A stretch of 64,000 nucleotides of DNA from Artemisia argyi (lineage: Eukaryota > Streptophyta > Magnoliopsida > Asterales > Asteraceae): the NCBI GenBank assembly GCA_030686995.1, contig CM060696.1, positions 10,088,487 through 10,152,486 of the forward strand, written 5' to 3'. Shown one piece after another: positions 11,758 to 20,926 of this stretch (its first letter is position 1; the number at the start of each line of letters is the position of its first letter). Both the position numbers and the translations under genes were made by a program. The notes beneath the pieces were generated by a model, which worked only from the letters and a program-made list of their open reading frames with translations, was not told the origin of the DNA and made no database searches.

Positions 11758-12780
11758 TGTCCCCCCATCAGTACCAAGGAACAGAAGGAGGAATTGAATC
11801 AGGCTTCAATACGTCTAAGAGATACAACAGGTGTCGGAAAGAATGCTTCAGACAGGGTCCTAATGTGCGAGATGCTTGAGCATGCAATTAAAAGCAAAGG
11901 ACCTTCGTATGTCATGCTAATAACGGGTGATTCGGAATTCTGCAGAGCCTTTCAAGTAGTTGGAAATTTTGGACACACAACCATATTGCTTTACCTAGAG
12001 AATAGTGTATCAGCTATTTTGAGAAGATCAAGTCATTACAAATTTAGGTTTAACAGCTTGTGTGAAAGAAATTCTTTGGAGGGCCCGGAAGGCGTAACCC
12101 TTGGCTTGGAAATCAAAAACCCCGAACGCTTTCAACCCCCAAAACACAAAGACCCTCAAGCAGAAACCAATATAGTGTTCTTGGACATGAACACGTGTTG
12201 TCTTCCAAAGAACCTTAGTCAGCAAGAGGAAAATGACTACCTATTGGAATCATTGAAAAGAACCACTAATGTCAGAGCAAGAAACCTAACTGCTATCAAT
12301 GTTTATGGTCTCAAATCTAATTTTCCGGCTGAAAGTTTACGCTGTATGGGTGTCGAATACATTAATACTCCAAGAACAAAGAAGAAGAAGCAAGATCACA
12401 TTGATAGCAGGATGATAACCGATATGATGAGCTTTGCTTTCACAAACAAACCGTCGAGCAGCATAGTAGTCCTAAGTGGTAATGATAACCTTACTTCTGT
12501 GATACATACACTGAGAAATTTGGGACACAAGATCATTTTACATGCACCAAATGATAGCTGCCGTTACCGTTATTTAAAAGACGCAGCGACAGATGCGGGT
12601 CTATACCCTAACTGGAAAACACTTCTTAACAAAAAGCAAGCAACAATGCCAAACAAGGAATCAAAAGCGAAAATGTCGAAAAAAAGAGAAAGACCAGGAC
12701 CTTCCAATATCAATCCAGAAAAGAGAATAAAATATCACAAATGGCAGTGGGTAATGGAGAAAGACACTAATTCTCACTGA
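11713..12780 (+). CDS. NYN-domain protein, chimeric ORF starting inside an LTR (355 aa)
   Basis: The open frame starts at an ATG inside the LTR (11713), crosses the polypurine tract and joins the NYN copy at about 11771, giving about 20 foreign residues before STKEQKEELNQ. It then encodes the second half of NYN domain 1 (GKNASDRVLMCEML, VMLITGDSEF) and a complete NYN domain 2 (FLDMNTC, VYGLKSNFP, DSRMITDMM, VVLSGNDN), ending with a basic tail and HKWQWVMEKDTNSH. Unlike the inverted copy it has no internal stop. The conserved Asp residues of the nuclease fold are kept. It lacks the N-terminal half of domain 1 (the usual first Asp), so activity would rest on domain 2. Whether it is expressed is unknown; a plain gene fragment kept open by chance is the main alternative. 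Confidence 0.65.
   Translation: MFVRLAWAIRPYTPTCPPISTKEQKEELNQASIRLRDTTGVGKNASDRVLMCEMLEHAIKSKGPSYVMLITGDSEFCRAFQVVGNFGHTTILLYLENSVSAILRRSSHYKFRFNSLCERNSLEGPEGVTLGLEIKNPERFQPPKHKDPQAETNIVFLDMNTCCLPKNLSQQEENDYLLESLKRTTNVRARNLTAINVYGLKSNFPAESLRCMGVEYINTPRTKKKKQDHIDSRMITDMMSFAFTNKPSSSIVVLSGNDNLTSVIHTLRNLGHKIILHAPNDSCRYRYLKDAATDAGLYPNWKTLLNKKQATMPNKESKAKMSKKRERPGPSNINPEKRIKYHKWQWVMEKDTNSH
11758..11770 (-). other. Polypurine tract next to the 3' LTR
   Basis: The minus strand reads TGATGGGGGGACA directly before the LTR, the position and composition of a plus-strand primer. After these 13 bases the sequence changes to the NYN copy. The same tract (TAATGGGGGGACG) flanks the second LTR at 18108-18120. 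Confidence 0.7.
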
Positions 12781-13527
12781 AGTTTTTTTAATCTGAAAGA
12801 AGTTTATTAAAAACTTGTTACTGTACTAGTATCACATTCTGAGGTTTAGTTAAGATATTGTTAAAACGAGCAGAATTGCCCGCTTGTTGCTGCGGAGTAT
12901 CAATGTAACCATATGAGACTTCTTTATGCAGTTTGATCCCGTGTCTATTTTGCACAAACAAGTTCCATTTGTCTATCACACACGATTCGAAATGAGAAAA
13001 AAATTTAAATGATCTCAGTTTCTTTTTCGTAGCTAACGAGTACTTAAAAATCAAAACTCACGAAAAGAAATATCTTCATAGATCAATGAAGCCAAACTTC
13101 TTGTTATATATGCGAATTTTTAAAGAGGTCTGACAATTCCGTTACAGTCCTTCTTTTGTTCGATTATAATAAGACACAACGAAACAAAAACAATAAAAAC
13201 AACGTAAGGAGGTACGAAGGTGATTTGTTTTTGCTTCTGAAGTTGATGTGTAGTCGATTGATCTTGGAGATATAAGGATGTAATTAATTTACATTTGATT
13301 CGTATGTGTCTGAAGAAAAAAAAAAGGATGGTTCGTTTGTTATTTTTTGAGTAATATAGATGGAAATATGCTTTGTGTGTAGTGAGTTGCTGAGTTCTCC
13401 TGGGGTGATAAGGAGGTGGCTGAGTTTTTGTCAAAGGGAGAATAAAATGGAGGCGTTTGATATGAGGATTAGGGTTGTGTGGTGCTAATTATAAGGGTGT
13501 TATATAAGCGGTTAATTTACGTGTGCG
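11772..13527 (+). repeat. Right arm of the NYN inverted repeat
   Basis: Reverse-complement partner of 9417-11144. Differences include a short insertion just after the coding stop (about 12781-12806) and many single substitutions. Coding and non-coding parts are both conserved, so the duplication was of genomic DNA, not a processed transcript. Confidence 0.9.
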
Positions 13528-13864
13528 TGTACTTAGTATCTAAAATATCTCGGAGTTGTTTGGCGAGGGTGTGGCGGCGAGAAAGCCACGTTGGAGTGGC
13601 GAACCCACACTTTGCGGTGATTATACTATTTAAAAGTGTTGGGACCCGCAGCATGTGATACTCTAAATAATAAGAGTATTTTCATCCGAATTATTGGTCG
13701 TAACTTTACAAAAAGACGTTATCATTATATGGTGGTTTTTATGTGCCTGCTTTCAAAGGTGTGCGGGGATAGACGAATCTAGTGACCGAAGGATTGAGGT
13801 AAAAGCTCAAAATACCTATTTGCATTTATTACTTCCTTCTTTTCACGAGATGGTGTAGGTCCTA
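13528..13864. other. Spacer, no gene seen
   Basis: About 340 bp between the right NYN arm and a Helitron end; contains a GGCGAGGG-rich stretch near 13560 but no supported feature. Confidence 0.5.
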
Positions 13865-14206
13865 CTAGTTATAATGCCCGTCACGGGGTTTTTTAAAATT
13901 TTTTTTTGAATCATATATTTTTATTTATTAAAAAATAAATAATTTAATCTTTGTTTTGTTTGATTTATGATGTTTAATTATAGTTTTTTATTATTAAAGA
14001 TAATTATTTAAAATTTTTAATTCTATTGTTAATTGTATCTTATCTATATTTTTTGTATTTATCTTCTACTTGTGTTATGGATAAATATAAAATGTTACCT
14101 AATAAGAAAATAATATTTGAATAAAATTATTACTAAATAAGGTATGATTTGATTTTTTTGAAATGGAAAAGTCTCCCCTATGAGTTTTATTTTATTATAT
14201 AAAAGA
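13865..14206 (-). mobile_element. Short non-autonomous Helitron, copy 2
   Basis: 342 bp, minus strand, same TC(TTTTATATAATAAAA) start (14206) and hairpin CCCGTGACGGG followed by CATTATAA and CTAG (13865) as copy 1. Flanked by A/T as expected. Confidence 0.87.
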
Positions 14207-14262
14207 TATATAATAGGATATATATAGAGGAGTATTTTAGCCTAAGACCTTTGGGTATGTTA

Positions 14263-14635
14263 GGGTGCGTTTGGTTTGTAGACGGGGTTGGATTGGGATT
14301 TGGTTTTGGGATTGGTTTGAAAGAAATTGAGGAGAGAGAAAATATTTAATTATATAAAACATATTTATTTTATAAATTAATAATGAATTTAAAAATATTA
14401 TTTATATAAAAGTAGGACATTAAAATATATAATTTAATTCAAAGCATATAATACTTGTGGTTGGGAAGAATAGATGGAGTTAAATTGTCAGAGGATTCAT
14501 CCATACCTACCAAAATGTTGTGGAATCAATTTTTGGGTCAAATCATTTAATTTATTCTCTAATCTTTCAACCAAACTGCATGTTTTCTCTATCATTCAAA
14601 TCCAACAGTGTGACATCTATCAAACAAACGCCTCT
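14263..14635. mobile_element. Tourist-like MITE (PIF/Harbinger type)
   Basis: Flanked by TTA on both sides (14260-14262, 14636-14638), with ends GGGTGCGTTTGGTTTG and CAAACAAACGCCTCT that pair imperfectly. AT-rich body, no transposase. Confidence 0.7.
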
Positions 14636-14638
14636 TTA

Positions 14639-15773
14639 AGGTTGGTCAACAAATCCCTTTGAAAAATCTTTTCACGACTATTTAGACTATGTATATGTCC
14701 TTCTAAAGGTTTTTTGCCCATAAAAATATTATTTGTCTCATAATTTAAGATTCTCTACTAGGTATTCACTATTCAATAAAAACAAACTTATTCTAGCATT
14801 AACTTGTATGGTCACTATCAAGTTTTTCAACTAGTTAAAAGAGAAAATATAAAATTGTATTTTGACCAAAGATAACTTTTCAGAAAAAATAAAAAATTAC
14901 GAAAGTGAACTATAAAATAACCCACTTTACCAAAGTGGACTAAATTCTTTCATTTTACCAAAAGGGACTATTGCGCACAGTAATATATGTGCGTTGTGCG
15001 CTTAGTGGGGTCACCAATCTCTTTCTTTACCATGATGACGTGATAACAATGTGAAGGAGTTCTCAATATTAATGCTCACATAAAAGAGTTGCAACAAACC
15101 TTTTGCGGAGTATCATATGCAAGACTTTCGAGAGATTTTAGATCTCATAAATTGATAGTATTTTCTTGTCATATTTGCAAACAAGTGTATTTCCTTCACA
15201 TAAATTGATCTGTAGTAATGATATATTGTACTACTTACCTAACAAACACCGCCTCTTTCTTTACCATCTATTAATTGTTATCTTCATTCATTTTTCTTTT
15301 TATAAATTCTGGCTCACAAAAGAAAATGAAACCAAATGCGCTTGTGCGCTTGAATTTTGGAATGTTGTGGTTTTGTATTATAATTTATTTTCTTTCTATT
15401 AATTCATGCGCACAAAATAAAATTTATGAGTTGTGCGTTGTGCGCTTGGGAATTGGATTTTGTGGTTTTAAGTTTATTTTTATTTTGGATTTAGTGGTTG
15501 TGCGCTGTGCGCTTGGGATTTGGAGTTTGTGTTTTATTTTGTTTTTTTTGTGCGCGGTTGTAACACATGTCAAAATCATATTTGTTGATCAACACATGTC
15601 TTTCATTGTATGGTGGCGCAATTTCATAGACCATTTTTGTAAATGAAATACGCGTGAACCATTTTGATAAGATGGTATAGAAAAATGTTCATTTAAGTAA
15701 TTGACTCTTTCAGAAAAGTCAATGTAGACCTACTATTATATTTTTCTTTAATCTATTTCTCGTGAATTGACAG
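14639..15773. other. Intergenic DNA with dispersed TGTGCGC-type repeats
   Basis: No gene. The motif TGTGCGYTGTGCGCTT recurs (about 14987, 15345, 15436, 15500) with spacing of roughly 60-350 bases in a T-rich context; short open frames here are low-complexity. Confidence 0.5.
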
Positions 15774-16221
15774 CAGTGTTCTAAAAGGCGTCGTCAAGGC
15801 GTGAGGCGTGGCCTCGGCGCCACGAAATGGACCAAGGCGTGAAGTCTAGGCGTCGTGTGAAAAGGCGTGGAATAAGGCGCGAAAAGGCGTGCCAAGGCGC
15901 GCCTTATCGTATGGCGTGGCGCCATTTTTAGAAGGGGATGATGTGGGCTTAAATTTTGGGCCTAGTAATTTCTAAACATAGTTCAAATTTTCACTTTATT
16001 TCTTATGCATATCACTTTTTGTAAGGTCACCTTTTGTAAACTCACCTTTTGTAAACTCGATATGCATATAAAATATGATATTATAACATAAATGATAAAT
16101 ATATAAATATTTTTTCGCCGCCTTAGTCACGCCGCAAAAAACGTCATGGCTTCGCCATGGCGCGTAAGGCTTGAGGCGTGGCCTTGCCGCCACGCCACGC
16201 CTCACGCCATTTATAACATTG
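15774..16221. mobile_element. hAT-type MITE with 8-bp target duplication
   Basis: The element starts CAGTGTTCTAAAAGGCG and ends CGCCATTTATAACATTG, imperfect terminal inverted repeats. The 8-bp duplication ATTGACAG flanks it exactly (15766-15773 and 16222-16229). Both ends are rich in AAGGCGTG-type repeats that can fold back; the centre is AT-rich. No transposase. Confidence 0.9.
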
Positions 16222-17501
16222 ATTGACAGATATCACTAGGCTGTGTGTATAAGTCTTTGACGAAATTTACACTCTAAACATATTTCACTATTTTATTGTG
16301 CACAGCGGTAAGTACATTCCACATTGTTAATGCAGTATTTTACTATTTTTTTAACACAAGAATTTAAAATAGAATGTAAATATTGTAAGCTATGCATTTT
16401 CACTTGTATCTTGTGTACAAATTTTTACTCATATTGGTGTCCTTTTTATTTAATTCTATTTAACACATATTGTTCTTGTGCCATCACATCACACCTCATG
16501 TGATTTCTTGAGATACATGAAGATTTTATATACGTAGTATTTAGTAAACTATTGAAACAACTCAAACAAGGACCCCGTTTCTTTTTATATTTTTACTTTT
16601 TAGTGAATATAAAAGTAATACTTGACTAGGTAGTAGGCACCTTTGAAAAACTTACATGAAACGCAACACCTTTTTTTAAAAAAATATATGCCCATTGTAA
16701 GATTATACTATGTGCATTATGATATGCTCACATGCAAGAATGCTACTGTAGTAAGATTACATTGTTTTTGTATGATCACATATTTGGTACAGTATTATTT
16801 TCAAGCTAATACTCGTATTAACGTATTAACATTTCAACTCACAAGCCTGCATGCACCTCTAATTGGTACAAGAAAAAGGTGAACATATATTCAAGTACCA
16901 ATTTTGATAGGAGTAGTTTACTCATTTTTGAGAATATCAAACATTTATTCTTGCAGATCTCTTTTGCAACTAGTTTTAGGTTTTGAGGGTGGGGATAACG
17001 GCCCCCCTAGATATAATCAAGAGTCTTCCTAGCTTAGGTTTCAAGCAGGCGTGCGTTCATGCAACTCATAACTTAGGAATACGCTCTATATACCTAGCTA
17101 GGTTTCATACATACGAGCTTGGGTTTCATCAGAGGAGGAATCTATCACTGGTTAAATCAACAAGTCTGATGGCTAGCTACGTACTTTTTACTTAACATAG
17201 TGAATGAGGAAGCATGCACGAAGGTGAAATCCGTGCCCTTACAGAGTTGTAGATGTGAAATGCCACAGAAAACAAACGAACACGTACCAGAAGTCATACC
17301 GGACCACACTTGCTTTGTTCAGGATCTCATTACATCCGAACGACACAACATATCCAAAAGAGACAGCGTATTCGAGCGACTTAACCGAATGAAATTATAT
17401 CGGATGACCCTTAGTCGGCTCATACCAGACACTTATACCTAACGTCCATACGGACTGAAAATGTAACCCATCATTCTTAACTCTTGGTAGAGTGAAATAA
17501 C
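16222..17501. other. Putative internal region of the minus-strand LTR element
   Basis: Lies between the MITE and the primer-binding site. No gag or pol domain is recognised. A plus-strand open frame at about 17200-17442 contains SVFERLNR, loosely like gypsy gag linkers, but it opposes the orientation set by the primer-binding site and is not called as a gene. Confidence 0.45.
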
Positions 17502-17522
17502 GGTCCCACCGATGGCGCCAAA
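17502..17522 (-). other. Primer-binding site of LTR retrotransposon
   Basis: Directly inside the LTR the minus strand reads TTTGGCGCCATCGGTGGGA, the TGGCGCC-type tRNA primer site common in Ty3/gypsy Tat/Ogre-like elements. It fixes the element as minus-strand and the adjoining LTR as a 5' LTR. Confidence 0.75.
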
Positions 17523-18107
17523 TGTTGAAGCATTTTTCCGCCGGGTTGGTCTTGACGGCTCTCACGTGCCGTTCATCCTTGTCCCGAGCTTGAAAGTGAG
17601 CTACAAACATGAAATAGATATGTATAAGTGTGTTGTGTTTAACCTGTCATAAATAGAGATATGGTGCTATGTTGTATGGGATATACACATATGAGATATG
17701 TTATGTGTAACAATATATAGAGAGAATATAAGAGAGTGGAAGTAGAGAGGTAAGAGATGTGTAAACAACCTGTCCATAGTATATGTCCTCTTTGTATAGG
17801 TGGACTTCCTTGTCCTTATCCCGTGATAGCGACACATTTAGGCGGGAAACAACGGAAACAGTTAGGCGGGAACCTGCAATGTTTCTTTTTATGGGACCTG
17901 CTCGAGTCAGTCTCGCGTTCCCAGATATTATTCCTTAATCTCTTGGTTGCACGGTGGTCCGGATCTCTGGGTTTGTTCCGGACTTGGTAATGTTTTCATG
18001 GCTGTGGTTCGGCATAAGTCATTCGACTAGGGTGACTCGTCATAGGCCGTTCGGCATTAATAATGTTTGTTCGTTCGGCGTAGGCCATTCGGCCATATAC
18101 GCCAACA
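17523..18107 (-). repeat. 585-bp LTR (5' LTR; also preceded by a polypurine tract)
   Basis: Second copy of the LTR at 11173-11757, same length, same TGTTGGCG start and CTTCAACA end. It has a primer-binding site on its inner side and a polypurine tract TAATGGGGGGACG on its outer side (18108-18120), so it borders internal sequence on both sides, as in tandem elements sharing an LTR. Confidence 0.85.
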
Positions 18108-19451
18108 CGTCCCCCCATTATTGTACTATCGGTTGAAGACCGATGGTGCAATACTTAAAGAATATCTTTATGCCTTTCGGCACACGTCGTTCGGACAAGT
18201 GTTATATCTGCGTTTCGGCACGTGTCCTTCGAACACATACATTACAGGCTTTGTGATTCCATGATGTTGTCTAGAAGCACTTTACGATGTTTAATCCCTT
18301 ACCTCCTTTACCTCTTCCTGACATACTCTTTTTTTTTTCTTTGTTTGTGTGTTTCTGAAATCTGGGGAGTGGTTGCATTTATAGTGGTTGAGTGATTTTT
18401 GTGTGTTGTTTGAGTGTGTTGATAGCCGTTAGATTAACTCATTGTGGATCGTTGGATGGTGATCCGTGTGAGGTGAATGGTGTGTTTTTATTGGTTGATG
18501 AGTGAAAATTTGGATTGGTGGAGCACGAGTTAAAATAAGAGCAATGCTAGAACCATAAACAATTTTAAAAATATATTCACAAAATGACATGACATGCTTA
18601 TTTTTGATTATATATTAGAGAGAATGCCACTACTTTGATGACAAATCATCATGTGGATATTCTTTTGTAAAATTTTTATGATTTTGGCATTCTTCTCAAA
18701 GTAAAAGTACCCTTAAGTTATGTTAACAAAAAAATTACCAATACAATCTTATATGAATAGTTGTTTACAAATTTCCACCGAAAGTAATATCCGTTGCAAA
18801 ATCGTCCAAAATGTGCTAGGTAAGGTGCGTGTGCACCATACTTATGTTGCACACTTTATCAATCAATACCCATCAAATAGGTAATCAAAGGGGGAAAATA
18901 AATAAAGATGGTGCATTGGGGGTGGTGCTTGAGCACCAAATACATGATCACGCATTTATATTGCATTAACTCACTCTACCAACCTTTCTTAACTCACTTC
19001 CGAATTTATTATTCAACAACACCCATTTATTATTCTGCAAAGTTAATTGAATGTTCATCATATGTGTGGTTTATCAATAAAAAATAGTTGTTCAACATAG
19101 GCATTCATCATAGGTGTTGTTTATCAAGTAAATAAAGTTGTTTTTATTAGGAGGCGTTGTTCATCAATAAAAAAAAAATTGTTTATCATATGCGTTCTTT
19201 ATCAATAATAATGGTTGTTCATCAATTAAAAAAAATTTTGTTTACCAATAAAAAGAGTTGTTCATCAAAAGAAAGAGTTGTTTATTATATACGTGTTCAT
19301 TAATAAAAGAGATTGTTCATTATACGTGTTATTCCTCAATAAAAAATAGTTGTTCATCGTATGTGTCGTTTTAGATTGTGTTCATCATCAATTTGTAAAC
19401 ATCAAATAAAATATAAAATAGTTTTTAATTATATTTCTGAGAAAACTTATA
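18108..19451. other. Internal remnant of a second element, a possible MULE-type MITE, and degenerate repeats
   Basis: 18108-18120 is a polypurine tract. 18121-18260 is CGTTCGG-rich like the LTR and probably element-internal. 18539-18697 has inverted ends (GAGCAATGCTAGAACCATAA against GAGAAGAATGCCAAAATCAT) suggesting a MITE, with no clear target duplication. 19041-19390 is a degenerate array of TTGTTCATCAATAAAAA-like units. No gene seen. Confidence 0.5.
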
Positions 19452-19705
19452 CTCCCCCCGTCTTAAAATTATTGTCCACGTTTGATTTTTTCGGTCTATC
19501 TTTTTCAACTTTGACCTTAAGTATTTTTGTTTGTGTTAGGTAATATTTGATGCAAAATATATGAATGGATTGCGTTTTAAATGTATTTTCATTGGTATAA
19601 ATTTTTATCAAGTATTATATAACACAAACACAAATATTTATGCTCAAAGCTGAAAAAAAAGACTTAAAAAGTCAAATATAGACAATAATTTTGAGACGGA
19701 TGTAG
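19452..19705. mobile_element. Stowaway-type MITE (Tc1/mariner)
   Basis: 254 bp between TA dinucleotides (19450-19451, 19706-19707). Ends CTCCCCCCGTCTTAAAATTA and TAATTTTGAGACGGATGTAG match the CTCCCTCCGT-type Stowaway terminus. Confidence 0.85.
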
Positions 19706-19813
19706 TATTAGATTTTAAATTTGATTATAAAAGTAATGGCGTATTAAAAGTACGGAAAAAATTGCTAAGGAAAGAAACATAAAAGAAAATTTGTAAGTGA
19801 AAATAGAAAATGA

Positions 19814-19838
19814 GGGGGGGGGGGGGGGGGGGGGGGGG
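19814..19838. repeat. G homopolymer (25 bases)
   Basis: Uninterrupted run of 25 G; can form a quadruplex, and its exact length may be an assembly artefact. Confidence 0.9.
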
Positions 19839-19988
19839 CGAGCTGAAAAAAGAAAAGGAAAACTTTACACAATATCTATCATGACTTTTTAGACCAATGT
19901 GTGTGTTTTCTTTGTTTGGGCTGTGGATTGTCACAAGGGAGTATTTTTATAGACCAATGTGAGATATAGTTTTTACTTTTTTAGTATA

Positions 19989-20926
19989 CTAGACGAGTAC
20001 CCGTGTATAGCAACGGGATTTTATAGCGATAAATAGTTTATTGATAAAAAAAGTTTATAGGTTATAAACGAAAAATAATGTTTTGAAACCCGGTTCGACC
20101 CGGGTGGTTCAACTGGTTGAACCGTTCCGGTCGAAAAATAGGTCGATTTAAACCGGGTCAACTTGCTAGGTTGGGTCGAAAACGGGTCAAATTAAACCGG
20201 GTCAATCCGCCGGGTTTGAAGCGTCCCGGGTCAACCCGGTTAGTGTTTTAATTAGTTGTATTTAATTTGGTAGATATGTTTTTTAATTAGTTGTACAATG
20301 TGAATAAATCATTGTACTTTTAAGTAAAGGATAATGTTTTGAAACCCGGTTCAACCCGGGTAGTTCAACCGGTTGAACCGTTCCGGTCGAAAAATTGGTC
20401 GATTTAAACCGGGTCAACTTGCTAGGTTGGGTCGAAAACGGGTCAAATTAAACCGGGTCAATCCGCCGGGTTTGAAGCATCCCGGGTCAACCCGGTTTGT
20501 GTTTTAATTGGTTGTATTTAATTTGATAGATATGTTTTTAATTGATTGTAAAATGTGAATAAATCATTGTACTTTTAAGTAATGGATAATGTTTTGAAAC
20601 CCGGTTCGACCCGCGTAGTTCAACCGGTTGAACCACTCCGGTCGAAAAATGGGTCGATTTAAACCGGGTCAACTTGCTAGTTTGGGTCAAAAACGGGTCA
20701 AATTACCGGGTCAACCCGGTTTGTGTTTTAATTGATTGTATTTAATTTGATAAATATGTTTTTAATTTGTTGTACAATGTGAATAAATTATTGTACTTTT
20801 AAGTAATGAGGTGTTTTAATTAGAGTATTAATTACATTAATTTTCTCTCACATTTGACTTTCAATACTCAACTTTCAAGACTCAACTTTTTAAGTTTGAC
20901 CATTTTTTCATTATAGATAGTATAGA
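19989..20926 (-). mobile_element. Non-autonomous Helitron containing a three-unit tandem repeat
   Basis: On the minus strand it begins TCTATACTATC (20926) and ends with hairpin CCCGTTGCTATACACGGG, then TACTCGT and CTAG (19989) followed by T. Inside are three tandem units of about 255 bp (20075-20330, 20331-20585, 20586-20818), each starting ATAATGTTTTGAAACCCGG and full of short palindromes such as AACCGGTT. The beginning of a second copy lies at 63509. No Rep/helicase gene is present. Confidence 0.82.

Noticed and set aside
15275..15646. 123-codon hydrophobic open frame
   Set aside because: Phe/Leu/Ile-rich because of T-rich DNA; no start context, motif or homology recognised.
17200..17442. 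80-codon frame with SVFERLNR
   Set aside because: Opposes the orientation given by the primer-binding site and is too short to place in a gag family.
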